Part shown: positions 1-9,441 of the stretch, piece by piece
How positions within the stretch are numbered: the first letter of the stretch is position 1
How the letters are laid out: each line of letters opens with the position of its first letter
Origin: Balneolaceae bacterium
GTDB lineage: Bacteria; Bacteroidota; Rhodothermia; Balneolales; Balneolaceae
Assembly (NCBI GenBank): GCA_007118525.1
Contig: SKRK01000207.1
Span: forward strand, 1-10,878
DNA: 10,878 nucleotides
Direction of reading: 5' to 3'
Notes under the pieces: model-generated
Told to the model about the DNA's origin: nothing
Databases searched by the model: none
The model's input: only the letters and a program-made list of their open reading frames with translations
Translations under genes and position numbers: made by a program

Positions 1-944
1 GCATAGGGTGATGAATCGATAACGGCATTAAGTTTACGGTCGGAAACCCTTTTCGATTTACGGACGCTGAAATATCTCATAATCAAATAGATGAAGATGG
101 TAAATAACAGCGTAAGTGCTATTCCCAAAATCAAAATCATCAGAAGACTCTCCTGAAGCTGTCCCTCCGAAAATTGAGTATTCGGAGTAACTTTTAAATA
201 CCAATATTTACCCCCGCCCTGAATAACCTGAATCTGAATAGCTCGAGCTGACTGCCGGTTTCCTAACAACCTTTCACTATCTCCATGTTGATAAAATACC
301 GAACCGGATTCGTCCATTAGTGATATCTGGTAATGCACTCTATCCCTAAACCTGTCATCAAAAAGATCGGTAAAGTCTAAACCATAGCTAAGGGTTCCCC
401 GGAAATTCCCCGAATAAAATAGTGGTGTGTGCAGAATAAAAAGTTCATCTCCGGCCTCCATCTCTGTCCATACTGTTATTGTAGTTGACGAATCTACTCT
501 TGCTCGAAACCACTCTGCGCGGATCTGATCATGATCCATCATATTGCCACTTATGCCTGTTTCATCCGTGATCTCTGCAGCTGCAAACAGATCTTCTGCA
601 ATCATATCTGCAGAAACGTGCTGAATGAACCGTACCGAAGAGTGCTGCTCCAGGATCAATTCAGCCTCATACTCAAGGTTATTTAGGTGCTCTCCATCAC
701 TATTTTCAATTCTCCCCTTCAGGTTCTCAAGAGCCCTTATTTGAGCGTTAATATTGTCACTGATCACTTCACCAATAATTTGTGCATCCGTGTCAATTTG
801 ATCGCGGCTGGCCTGTTTCACTTCATCATAATGCATCGTCCAGGCATAACCCACCACTAAAGCTAAAAGCAATCCTAAAAAAAGTGAGAGCAACAGCTGT
901 CTTATTTTCACCTTCCTGGCTGATGCAGCTTCCTTGTTGTTCAT
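1..944 (-). CDS. Membrane sensor protein with periplasmic sensing domain and PAS start (3' part missing)
   Basis: The frame is open from an ATG at 944 to the left edge, giving 314 complete codons; the C-terminal part lies outside. It starts with a short basic cytoplasmic tail and a first membrane helix (about residues 15-36, core LLLSLFLGLLLALVVGYAW). An extracytoplasmic domain of about 225 residues follows, with pattern LHTPLFYSGNFRGTLSYGLD (171-190) typical of Cache/CHASE-like sensors. A second membrane helix is at about 266-290, then a basic linker. The last residues, KLNAVIDSSPY, are a typical PAS domain opening. Two helices around a sensor domain followed by PAS is the usual plan of sensor histidine kinases and diguanylate cyclases, but no output domain is visible, so the activity is not assigned. 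The start is preceded by a Bacteroidota-like -7 box rather than a Shine-Dalgarno sequence. The ligand cannot be guessed. Confidence 0.85.
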   Translation of the reverse strand, partial: MNNKEAASARKVKIRQLLLSLFLGLLLALVVGYAWTMHYDEVKQASRDQIDTDAQIIGEVISDNINAQIRALENLKGRIENSDGEHLNNLEYEAELILEQHSSVRFIQHVSADMIAEDLFAAAEITDETGISGNMMDHDQIRAEWFRARVDSSTTITVWTEMEAGDELFILHTPLFYSGNFRGTLSYGLDFTDLFDDRFRDRVHYQISLMDESGSVFYQHGDSERLLGNRQSARAIQIQVIQGGGKYWYLKVTPNTQFSEGQLQESLLMILILGIALTLLFTIFIYLIMRYFSVRKSKRVSDRKLNAVIDSSPY

Positions 945-968
945 AAGTGATACATTTCAGCTTCTGAG

Positions 969-976
969 CAAAGTTA
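969..976 (-). promoter_or_regulatory. Candidate Bacteroidota-type -7 promoter box for the sensor gene
   Basis: On the minus strand these bases read TAACTTTG, an exact match to the TAnnTTTG -7 consensus of Bacteroidota primary sigma promoters. The box ends 24 bases before the ATG at 944, which would give a short 5' leader. I do not see a good TTG -33 element at the expected spacing, so this is a candidate only. Confidence 0.35.
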
Positions 977-1009
977 GTTTGGTGTAAATAGTTTCAGAGA
1001 AACAGCTAA

Positions 1010-1031
1010 GGTAAACAATATAAAGTTTACC
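1010..1031. repeat. Perfect 7-bp inverted repeat upstream of the sensor gene
   Basis: GGTAAAC (1010-1016) and GTTTACC (1025-1031) are perfect complements separated by 8 A/T-rich bases. The dyad lies about 65 bp upstream of the sensor gene start and some 35 bp upstream of its candidate -7 box, a place suited to an operator. A dyad this short can also arise by chance. Confidence 0.3.
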
Positions 1032-1266
1032 GGTCTGAATGAGCAAGAGCAATAGATAACATGACAGGCATACACGTACCCGAACGCCAATTTAATTCAG
1101 CTCGTGGATTAACTGAGTCTACTTATAGACTAATAAATTCAGAATGTTTCAATAACGCAAACTCAAAACCTTATCCATTCATGTACAGGGAAAACCTATG
1201 TGAAATGGCAATCAGGGAGAACGATTAATGGATTCGTTACGCTTTTAAAATTGATATGGCCGGGAT

Positions 1267-1294
1267 AAAAACCCTGCAAGCTTGCAGGGTTTTT
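1267..1294 (-). terminator. Perfect-palindrome intrinsic terminator of the metalloprotease gene
   Basis: This is a perfect 28-bp palindrome: arm AAAAACCCTGCAAG (1267-1280) followed directly by its complement CTTGCAGGGTTTTT (1281-1294). In RNA it forms a GC-rich stem with a four-base loop (AGCT) flanked by A and U tracts. It begins 25 bp past the metalloprotease stop codon at 1320. Because it is symmetric it could work in both directions, but no plus-strand gene reads into it. It also insulates the sensor gene from readthrough. Confidence 0.85.
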
Positions 1295-1319
1295 GAGTAA
1301 TTAAACTAGATTGTGACCT

Positions 1320-3887
1320 TTAGTTATTGAACGCTTTATCAATCAGTAGGCTGATATGCGCCGTATGGGCCCGTGTTTCTGTATTTACACGTCCTTTATT
1401 CTCCATCATTGATTTGACCGATTGCAGATTATAAAGTGCGGCAGATTTTGCCAATTGATCGTGATTATCACTTTCTGTGATCAGAATGAGACGATTTACA
1501 TAGCTGAGTTGAAGGTTTTGCCGAAACGTGTTTACATCACCGCGTGCATCCGCATTGAATATCGCTCCCGTCAGATCTGTGAGCATATCAGCCACGCTAT
1601 ATTCATTTCCATAGGTGCGCGAATCGGTTAATCTCTTCATTGTATTCTGATGCAGAAGGTGGTTTAATACGTTCTGTTGTGCACCAAGAACCATATCATG
1701 AATTTTCGGGTCTTCATTATTACCCGAGAAGTTAAAACCTCGTCGCTGTATCTGCAGATAGTTATACACCTCATGTGATGAATGGAATGCATCCGGAGCA
1801 AAAAGGTAAGCAGACAGATGGTTCATGGCCTGTTTTTGCTCTTCTGCCGGAACGGCAATAAAAGGCATGGTGCCGCCTTCCTGACCAATAAAAGCCCTGT
1901 CGCGATACACGCCGCCAATTTGACGGGAAATTACACCGGTTTGTGTTCTTAACTGTCCCATCAGCATCATGTATGCATTTCTCAGCTGCTGGTACGACTG
2001 TCCTTCCCGGGCGCCGAAAGTTTCGGTTAGGCCATCTATTAACTCATGCACCATCTCAATTCGTTCAACTCCATAGGCAACCGGATCGCTCGACATATCG
2101 CCAATCATAATTCGCGGATCAATTCCCCTTCCGGGTGAACGCATATCATCAGCATCATTTCCAAAAGACAACTCCGGCTCGGTTGACCGTGAAAGAATTG
2201 CCGCCATCCGTTGTTTCTCAGCTACAGCATCCTCAAGGGCCGGTGAGTACCCAAACTCGATGGCCCATAAATCGTAAGGTCCCGGTTTGATGTCGTAATA
2301 ACGCCCCTGGTTGCCTCTGTCGCGGTTAACGTTTACGGATGAGTAGTCCATCACAGAACCGGTAAGTCCAATTGTATTGGCCAGCTCTTTACTGTGAATA
2401 TCTTCAGGTGAATGGAGTGTACTGGCTTTCATATTGTGATTTAATCCAAACGTGTGTCCCAGTTCATGAAGTATCAGCATGGTCAAAGCCTCTTTCTGAT
2501 ATCCCTCCAGCTCTTCGGAAGAAGCCTCAAAATGCTGTAATACATTCATGCCAAAGATATTGTTGTGATGCAAATGATTACCGAATGTGCAGAATTTCGG
2601 ATCCATCGCTTCATTCAGATTAGAACCGGTTGAAAAAGCCTCCGTTAAGACATCCTCTTCAAAAAACCTGTTTGTGAAAAATACCCACTCCAGCATAATA
2701 TCTGATCCCAGAATCTGTCCTGTTCTGGGGTTCACAAAGCTCGGTCCATACCCCCCAAACGGCGGAACGGGTGAAGATGTCCATCTGAGAACATTATACC
2801 GGATATCTCCCGAGTCCCAGTCGGCATCATCGGGTTGTACCTTCACCTGAATAGCGTTTTTAAAACCGGCCGTCTCAAAGGCCTCGTTCCACGCAAGAGT
2901 AGCTTCCTTAATGGTCTCGCGAAACTCATGCGGTGTGGTATTCTCAATCCACCATACAATCGGTTCAACAGGCTCGGAAATTTCTGCCTCGGGGTCTTTC
3001 TTTACCAGGTTCCAGCGATGAATCATATCCTTATAAGGAGTTACACTGGTGCTGATCTGATCATTTTGCTGGGTGGTAAAATAACCTACTCGAGGATCAT
3101 CATATCGCGGCTGAAAATCATTTTCAGGCATTTCAATGAATGTGTGTTGAAACTTGATAGTAACAGATCGGTTATCAGTAACCGCACCACTGGTTGATCC
3201 CGACGGGTATGGTGACTCATACACATACTCTACAATGATATCTGTATTTTTCGGGTAACTTCGGATCTGGAAATACTTACTCTTATCTCTGCTTAAGTTG
3301 CCTAGACTGAATTGCCCGGGGCGTGAAAAAGGACTTGGGCTGGGCTTGATTTGATGCAGACTTTCAGTAAGAAAAAGAGGATCACTGTCAATCAAAATTA
3401 TTCCACTCTCCTTATCCTCTACGGCAATTTTAGCGCTAAAAAGCACTGCATCCGTGATATTGGCTGATGATGCCCGGCTCAATGGACTCTCTTCATCAAA
3501 ATAGTACTGTGTATTAACATGAATAAATTCAACCCTATCGAAGTAGCGCTGAATTTTGACAATTTTATTATCTCTGAAGAGTCCTCTGAAATGCCCTGCT
3601 TCAACAACTCCATCTTGCGACAAACCAAAATAGATAAACTCTTTATCCAGCTGATCATGGTTTATGGCCATTTTTGTAGAACCATCTGTTGTATCCTGAT
3701 AAACAGTAAACAGGCCTTCAAAGGCAACGGATTTCTCAATTGCCTTCTCCATCTCCGACTTGGCCGGTTCTGCACTTCGGGCAGTAGTATCCACTGCTTT
3801 TTGAGATGAGGCACAAGATGAGAGCGTAAATAGTAATAAAAAGGCAAAAAGGTAGCTGTAACTCGGGGTTGATAGGTTCAATTGCAT
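1320..3887 (-). CDS. Zinc-dependent metalloprotease lipoprotein (DUF5117/DUF5118/DUF4953 type)
   Basis: This 855-residue protein has a lipoprotein signal peptide: a hydrophobic core followed by lipobox LSSC with the lipidated cysteine at residue 25, so it is exported and membrane anchored. The N-terminal half (about 45-300) resembles the DUF5118 and DUF5117 regions. The catalytic zincin domain carries HELGHTFGLNHN at 474-485, giving zinc ligands H474, H478 and H484 and catalytic E475, and a metzincin-like Met-turn SVMDY at 511-515 (M513). The C-terminal part (about 530-855) is helical and family specific. Its length is typical of these large Bacteroidota proteases. The substrate is unknown; a role in peptide degradation or envelope maintenance is inferred. 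The ATG at 3887 gives the complete signal peptide but lacks a Shine-Dalgarno sequence. It is monocistronic, with its own terminator. Confidence 0.9.
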   Translation of the reverse strand: MQLNLSTPSYSYLFAFLLLFTLSSCASSQKAVDTTARSAEPAKSEMEKAIEKSVAFEGLFTVYQDTTDGSTKMAINHDQLDKEFIYFGLSQDGVVEAGHFRGLFRDNKIVKIQRYFDRVEFIHVNTQYYFDEESPLSRASSANITDAVLFSAKIAVEDKESGIILIDSDPLFLTESLHQIKPSPSPFSRPGQFSLGNLSRDKSKYFQIRSYPKNTDIIVEYVYESPYPSGSTSGAVTDNRSVTIKFQHTFIEMPENDFQPRYDDPRVGYFTTQQNDQISTSVTPYKDMIHRWNLVKKDPEAEISEPVEPIVWWIENTTPHEFRETIKEATLAWNEAFETAGFKNAIQVKVQPDDADWDSGDIRYNVLRWTSSPVPPFGGYGPSFVNPRTGQILGSDIMLEWVFFTNRFFEEDVLTEAFSTGSNLNEAMDPKFCTFGNHLHHNNIFGMNVLQHFEASSEELEGYQKEALTMLILHELGHTFGLNHNMKASTLHSPEDIHSKELANTIGLTGSVMDYSSVNVNRDRGNQGRYYDIKPGPYDLWAIEFGYSPALEDAVAEKQRMAAILSRSTEPELSFGNDADDMRSPGRGIDPRIMIGDMSSDPVAYGVERIEMVHELIDGLTETFGAREGQSYQQLRNAYMMLMGQLRTQTGVISRQIGGVYRDRAFIGQEGGTMPFIAVPAEEQKQAMNHLSAYLFAPDAFHSSHEVYNYLQIQRRGFNFSGNNEDPKIHDMVLGAQQNVLNHLLHQNTMKRLTDSRTYGNEYSVADMLTDLTGAIFNADARGDVNTFRQNLQLSYVNRLILITESDNHDQLAKSAALYNLQSVKSMMENKGRVNTETRAHTAHISLLIDKAFNN

Positions 3888-4167
3888 AATAAACTATTAG
3901 ATATTAGTAGTGGATGGAAGGCAGAAATTCTTAACCAAGATTGTCCAAACTAGCTTTCCCTTTCTTTTTTAGAAACTGAAGATCTGTAATTTTTTTCAAT
4001 AAAAAAAAGCCCGCGTGTTCGAGATAAGTATAAAGCATTCTATAGCCCCCCTTTTTCCATCGGGATCACTATGTGCGAAGGGGGAAAGCGATCCGTCAGC
4101 TGACGGAGAGATACTCCTTAATTAACTCCTATACAGAACTTATGTTAAGAAGATAATTCAGAAAGTG
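3888..4167. other. Non-coding region between metalloprotease gene and atpC
   Basis: These 280 bases hold the upstream region of the metalloprotease gene (3888 to about 4010) and the downstream region of atpDC (about 4030-4167). Visible structure includes a T7 tract (3990-3996) and an A8 tract (4001-4008) next to GCCCGCG, plus a cluster of palindromes from 4046 to 4119. The minus-strand T8 after CGCGGGC looks like the tail of an intrinsic terminator, but I cannot find a matching upstream arm. No credible ORF is present. Confidence 0.6.
4046..4119. repeat. Intergenic palindrome cluster downstream of atpC, possibly REP-like
   Basis: The core is a perfect 16-bp palindrome at 4092-4107 (TCCGTCAGCTGACGGA). 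Around it AAGGGG (4078-4083) and CTCCTT (4114-4119) can pair as RNA with one G-U wobble, making a larger hairpin. The AAGGGGG arm (4078-4084) can instead pair with CCCCCTT at 4047-4053, so two mutually exclusive hairpins are possible. It lies about 50-120 bp beyond the atpC stop, where it could stabilise or end the atpDC transcript. A dispersed REP-type element is the other reading. No long U tract directly follows the core. Confidence 0.5.
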
Positions 4168-4563
4168 TTATTCGGCGACCCTCAATTTATTCTTTGCAAT
4201 TTTAAGGTCTCTTTCAGCTAATTCAAGGTCGGCCTTTTTGTCTTTCATACGAGCCTTAGCATCATCATATAGACGCCGGGCCTCTTTCACATCTATGGCA
4301 GAAGCCTCTTCAGCCTTCTCTGCAAGCAGTGTCATAGAGTTCTCATTCATCTCAACAAAACCCCCGGTTATTGCAAATTGGATTTCGGTTTCATCATTTA
4401 TCTTGAGAATCACCGGTCCAATTCCAAGAGTGGAAACGATAGGCGCGTGATTGAATAGCATCAAAAAATCACCGCTGCTTCCCGGAACCTGCACGCCTGT
4501 AACTTCCCCGTCAAACAGGGTCCCGTCCGGTGTAAGTATTTGTGCTTTAAATAAATTCGCCAC
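4168..4563 (-). CDS. atpC: ATP synthase F1 epsilon subunit
   Basis: The 131-residue product is the epsilon subunit of F1, the rotor stalk protein that contacts gamma and the c-ring and can inhibit ATP hydrolysis through its C-terminal helices. The N-terminal beta-sandwich (about 1-85) shows the family pattern ILTPDGTLFDGEV, GDFLMLFNHAPIV and GGFVEM. The C-terminal part (about 88-131) is the expected charged two-helix hairpin. Length is in the usual range. The start is a GTG at 4563 preceded by a clear AGGAG Shine-Dalgarno about 7 bases upstream, the best ribosome binding site in the window. It starts 13 bp after the atpD stop, so the two are surely cotranscribed. Confidence 0.96.
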   Translation of the reverse strand: MANLFKAQILTPDGTLFDGEVTGVQVPGSSGDFLMLFNHAPIVSTLGIGPVILKINDETEIQFAITGGFVEMNENSMTLLAEKAEEASAIDVKEARRLYDDAKARMKDKKADLELAERDLKIAKNKLRVAE

Positions 4564-4576
4564 GTTTTGCTCCTGT

Positions 4577-6193
<1,617 letters not shown>

Positions 6194-6264
6194 TTAGGGA
6201 CAGCGTGAAAAGGTACCCACTTCTCCCTCAAAAATCAAAGCCGGTTTTAACAGAAAACTGCTCA

Positions 6265-7893
6265 TCACCCCTCCTCCTTTTGTTCAACATGTTCATACTT
6301 CAAAAGGGTTCTCATACCATATATGAGCATTCTGCAGGATTGGGTGATAAGCCGGTTGAGCATCAGGAGAAATGTGATCTCAACTTTTTTGAAAGCCGGT
6401 TCTTTAACGGCCACACTGCACATACTGATAAACTGCTTATCCATGGTCTCATTGAAGTCAAAGAATTTCTCAACAGCCGCCTTTACATCTTGCAAATACT
6501 GTTCATCAGTGATCTTCTCCATTTTCTTTCCGATTTTCGCCAACTCACTGATTCGAATGTTAATTGATTCGTGCGCATTCTGATGAACCGTACCATCCTC
6601 ATTGGCCAGCATAAGAAATTCCCCCGATGACTCATGAATATTCTTGGCTGAATTCATAATATTCCGGCTTGCCCTCAACAACTCTTCAAGCGGTGCGGAT
6701 ATTTTCTCATCCAGTCCGGAAGTCTGTATGCGACTGTAGTATTCAAAAATTTCTCCATTATATTTTTCCAGATCAATGTAACTTACAATGCCCCTCTTGC
6801 TTCCCTGCCGAAGTACGCTCTCCATAAAATTTATGGTGAAAATCAGCTGCCATCTTATCTCCTTTCGGAACGCTTCCAGGCCGGCCTCTTCAATTTCAGG
6901 ATCAGTTTTATGAATATACTTGCTCAGTTTAACATCCGTTTCCGGAATCCACTTTTCAGCTTTACGGGCCAGGGCCGGAATTAGCGGATAGAACCATAGA
7001 ACACCTGCTACATTAAAGATGGTATGAAACAGGGCCAGTCCAAGAACCAGATTATCTTGAAATGAGAAGAGGTCGAGTACCAGCCATATGAAAAAAGGCA
7101 GGAGGATCAAGGTTACAGCAGCAGTACCCACTGTAAAGGTAAGTTGTCCCAGTGCAGCCTGCTTTTTGGTAAAGGTCCCCCCGATTGATCCAAGAAGAAC
7201 CGTAACGGTGGTACCCACATTTGCGCCCACCACCATAGCTGCCCCGGCCTGGAAATCAATAACATTAGTAAACAGCATTGTCAGTACTATTGCTATCGTC
7301 GCAGAACTGCTCTGCATAATTGCCGTCATAATTAGGCCAACCAGGGCAAAAACGAGAATTCCGTAGCCTGCAAATACTGACGGATCGATCAATTCAGAAA
7401 TCTGGTCCACACTTGACTTCATGTAGTCGAGACCCATAAAAAGGAACCCGAAAGCCACCAGAAACCTGCTTACGTTTACATACTTTGGAGACTTAGCCAA
7501 AAGGATGATTCCCAATCCCCCAATCCCAATAAGGGGAAGAGAAAAGGTGTCAATATTGAACTGAAATCCAAATACTGCCACTATCCATGCTGTTGCCGTG
7601 GTGCCGATTTTTGCACCCATCATTACAGCAATAGCCTGAACCAGGTTCATGATTCCGGCCCCTATGAAAGCCAATACCATCAGCGAAACCGCCGAGCTGC
7701 TCTGAAGAATGGCCGTACTTACCATTCCGCTCAGAATCGCTTTCGGCCGGGTTCCGGTGTAGCGGCGGATTAATGATTTAAATGCTGCACCGCTCAGCAC
7801 CCTGATGGACTCCTCCATCATATGCATTCCGAACAGGAAAATCCCAAGACCTGCAAGAAATAACCATAATTCAAACTCTGCTAATACAGCCAT
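6265..7893 (-). CDS. Na+/phosphate cotransporter with C-terminal PhoU-like domain
   Basis: The 542-residue product belongs to the Na/Pi cotransporter (NptA/YjbB, SLC34-related) family and sits in the inner membrane. Residues about 8-310 are a hydrophobic membrane domain with the family's duplicated half-sites: QSSSA at 64-68 with GAKIGTT at 93-99, and QSSSA at 194-198 with GANVGTT at 223-229. Both repeats are intact, so phosphate and sodium binding should be preserved. Residues about 335-535 are soluble, charged and helical, as in the PhoU-like tail common in bacterial members. Such proteins either import phosphate with sodium or export excess phosphate; the sequence does not decide between these. 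The ATG at 7893 directly precedes the first membrane segment and lacks a Shine-Dalgarno. It is divergent from rsmB. No phosphate regulon gene is adjacent. Confidence 0.92.
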   Translation of the reverse strand: MAVLAEFELWLFLAGLGIFLFGMHMMEESIRVLSGAAFKSLIRRYTGTRPKAILSGMVSTAILQSSSAVSLMVLAFIGAGIMNLVQAIAVMMGAKIGTTATAWIVAVFGFQFNIDTFSLPLIGIGGLGIILLAKSPKYVNVSRFLVAFGFLFMGLDYMKSSVDQISELIDPSVFAGYGILVFALVGLIMTAIMQSSSATIAIVLTMLFTNVIDFQAGAAMVVGANVGTTVTVLLGSIGGTFTKKQAALGQLTFTVGTAAVTLILLPFFIWLVLDLFSFQDNLVLGLALFHTIFNVAGVLWFYPLIPALARKAEKWIPETDVKLSKYIHKTDPEIEEAGLEAFRKEIRWQLIFTINFMESVLRQGSKRGIVSYIDLEKYNGEIFEYYSRIQTSGLDEKISAPLEELLRASRNIMNSAKNIHESSGEFLMLANEDGTVHQNAHESINIRISELAKIGKKMEKITDEQYLQDVKAAVEKFFDFNETMDKQFISMCSVAVKEPAFKKVEITFLLMLNRLITQSCRMLIYGMRTLLKYEHVEQKEEG

Positions 7894-8052
7894 TTATAGA
7901 TATTTATCCCCTGATTACAACAATTAACGCATAAGGTTAATGTATGAAGAAAATAAATTCGGGACTGTACATTTAAATATTCACTATCCGTGGCAAGCTT
8001 CATTAGCAAAAAGTGAATCAATGCTTTATCTTTAAGACTATTAAATTTTCGG
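7894..8052. promoter_or_regulatory. Divergent promoter region between the phosphate transporter and rsmB
   Basis: These 159 bases separate two divergent genes and must hold both promoters or one shared control region. For rsmB, TATCTTTA at 8027-8034 differs by one base from the TAnnTTTG -7 box, but I see no good TTG -33 element. A dyad ATTAAC (7923-7928) and GTTAAT (7936-7941) lies 30-48 bp upstream of the transporter start and could be an operator. The region is AT-rich with no credible ORF. Confidence 0.45.
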
Positions 8053-9438
8053 GTGAGTGTATTGAGTACGACAAGCCTGGTAGATGAAATTATAAATCCC
8101 AAAACCCAGAGTAAACCATTGGATACGGAACTAACAGCACGTACGGTCAGTATTGATTTGTTGATAAAGTTTGATGAGGAAAATACACTAAATTTCTCTT
8201 CTGCAAACGAACTGGAACCCCGCGAACGTGCACAGGTTAGAGAGTATGTTCAAAATATTCTTCGCCGAAGAAGCTATCTCGACTTCATAATTGGAGAGTT
8301 TTCAAGTATCACTATTTTGGAGATGAAGCCTTCCCTTAAGAATATTTTACGGCTTGGGCTCTATGAAATGCTCTTTATGGGAGGAACTCCGGATTATGCC
8401 GCTATCAACGAGTCGGTTGAAATTGCAAAGCTGAGAATGGGTTCCAAAGCCGGTGATCTGGTAAATGCCATTTTGCGGAATATTCAGCGAGATATGGATA
8501 ACCTGCCAAAACCCGCTTTTGAAGATCGGACCAAACTGATTGCAACAACTTTTTCCCACCCCGAGTGGATGGTTAAACGCTGGGTGAAGCGTTTTGGAGA
8601 GCGTGATGCTTTTCAGCTGATGCAGGCCAACAACCAAAGGCCCACCTACTATGTGAGGGTAAATAATCTGCGCACCAAAACCGAGAATTTCAAACTCCGC
8701 ATGGAGAAGCTCGACATTCCATTTGAGGAGAGCGACTGGCTGCCCGGATATTTTAAAATTGACTCCGTAGCACCGTTTATCTCAAAAGACCTTTTAAGAA
8801 AAGGTGTTTGTCTCGTGCAGGATATTGCGGCCGGTTTTGCACCAACCGTCCTGGAACCACTGCCCGGCGAAACAATTTACGATATTTGTGCGGCTCCCGG
8901 CACAAAAAGTATTGTTATGGCGGATATGATGGAGGGTGAAGGCACCATTTTAGCCATTGACATCAATTCTGACAGACTTGAGAAACTGGCGCAAAGTGCA
9001 ATGGATTACCAGGCAGAGAATATCAGAATACGACGAGCAGATGCTCGTGACCTGGATCTGAAAATGGCCGATGGCGTTCTTCTTGACGCTCCTTGCACAG
9101 GAACCGGCGTTCTTAGCAAAAGAGCCGATCTTCGCTGGAAACGAACTGAAGAGGAGCTGGAAAACTCTGTAAAACTCCAGGAAGAACTTCTCGACGAAGC
9201 CGCAAATCTTGTTAAAAAAGGTGGTCGCCTTGTTTACAGTACTTGCTCCATTGAGCCCGAAGAGAACTGGGAACAGATACAAAACTTCCTTAGCAAATAT
9301 GACAACTTTGAACTGGAACCGCTGGATGAATTCCTTCCAGAAGAGGTATTGGTTGAAGGTGGAATGGCTTACCAGACTATGCCGCATGTTCACGGCTGCG
9401 ACGGACACTTCGGAGTAAGACTAAAACGAGTTAAGTAA
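8053..9438 (+). CDS. rsmB: 16S rRNA (cytosine-967-C5)-methyltransferase RsmB
   Basis: The 461-residue product transfers a methyl group from SAM to C967 of 16S rRNA during 30S assembly. An N-terminal NusB-like RNA-binding domain (about 28-150, starting LTARTVSIDLL) precedes the methyltransferase domain. SAM-binding motif I is DICAAPGTK at 277-285, followed by AIDINSDRLEKL. Motif IV is LLDAPCTGTGVL with C348, and motif VI is YSTCSIEPEEN with C398; the two cysteines are the releasing residue and the nucleophile of RsmB/RsmF enzymes. The C-terminus ends in the expected PHVHGCDGHFGVRLKR pattern. No ATG precedes the NusB domain in frame, so the start is GTG at 8053 or TTG at 8062, neither with a clear Shine-Dalgarno. 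It reads toward valS. Confidence 0.95.
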   Translation: MSVLSTTSLVDEIINPKTQSKPLDTELTARTVSIDLLIKFDEENTLNFSSANELEPRERAQVREYVQNILRRRSYLDFIIGEFSSITILEMKPSLKNILRLGLYEMLFMGGTPDYAAINESVEIAKLRMGSKAGDLVNAILRNIQRDMDNLPKPAFEDRTKLIATTFSHPEWMVKRWVKRFGERDAFQLMQANNQRPTYYVRVNNLRTKTENFKLRMEKLDIPFEESDWLPGYFKIDSVAPFISKDLLRKGVCLVQDIAAGFAPTVLEPLPGETIYDICAAPGTKSIVMADMMEGEGTILAIDINSDRLEKLAQSAMDYQAENIRIRRADARDLDLKMADGVLLDAPCTGTGVLSKRADLRWKRTEEELENSVKLQEELLDEAANLVKKGGRLVYSTCSIEPEENWEQIQNFLSKYDNFELEPLDEFLPEEVLVEGGMAYQTMPHVHGCDGHFGVRLKRVK

Positions 9439-9441
9439 TTT

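Larger units (their letters stand above)
945..1319. other. Non-coding region between sensor gene and metalloprotease gene
   Basis: These 375 bases lie between two genes on the minus strand and contain no credible ORF. They hold the sensor gene's candidate promoter and dyad at the left and the metalloprotease terminator at the right. In the middle (about 1035-1260) I see no tRNA, no clear RNA fold and no repeat. Confidence 0.6.

Noticed and set aside
2835..3197. Plus-strand ORF of 120 codons inside the metalloprotease gene
   Set aside because: It is an antisense shadow of the conserved protease frame with no recognisable product.
7881..8102. Minus-strand ORF of 73 codons spanning the rsmB/transporter gap
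   Set aside because: It overlaps the starts of both flanking genes, has no motif or ribosome binding site, and would block the divergent promoter region.
8950..9408. Minus-strand ORF of 152 codons
   Set aside because: It is antisense to the methyltransferase motifs of rsmB, with no family resemblance of its own.
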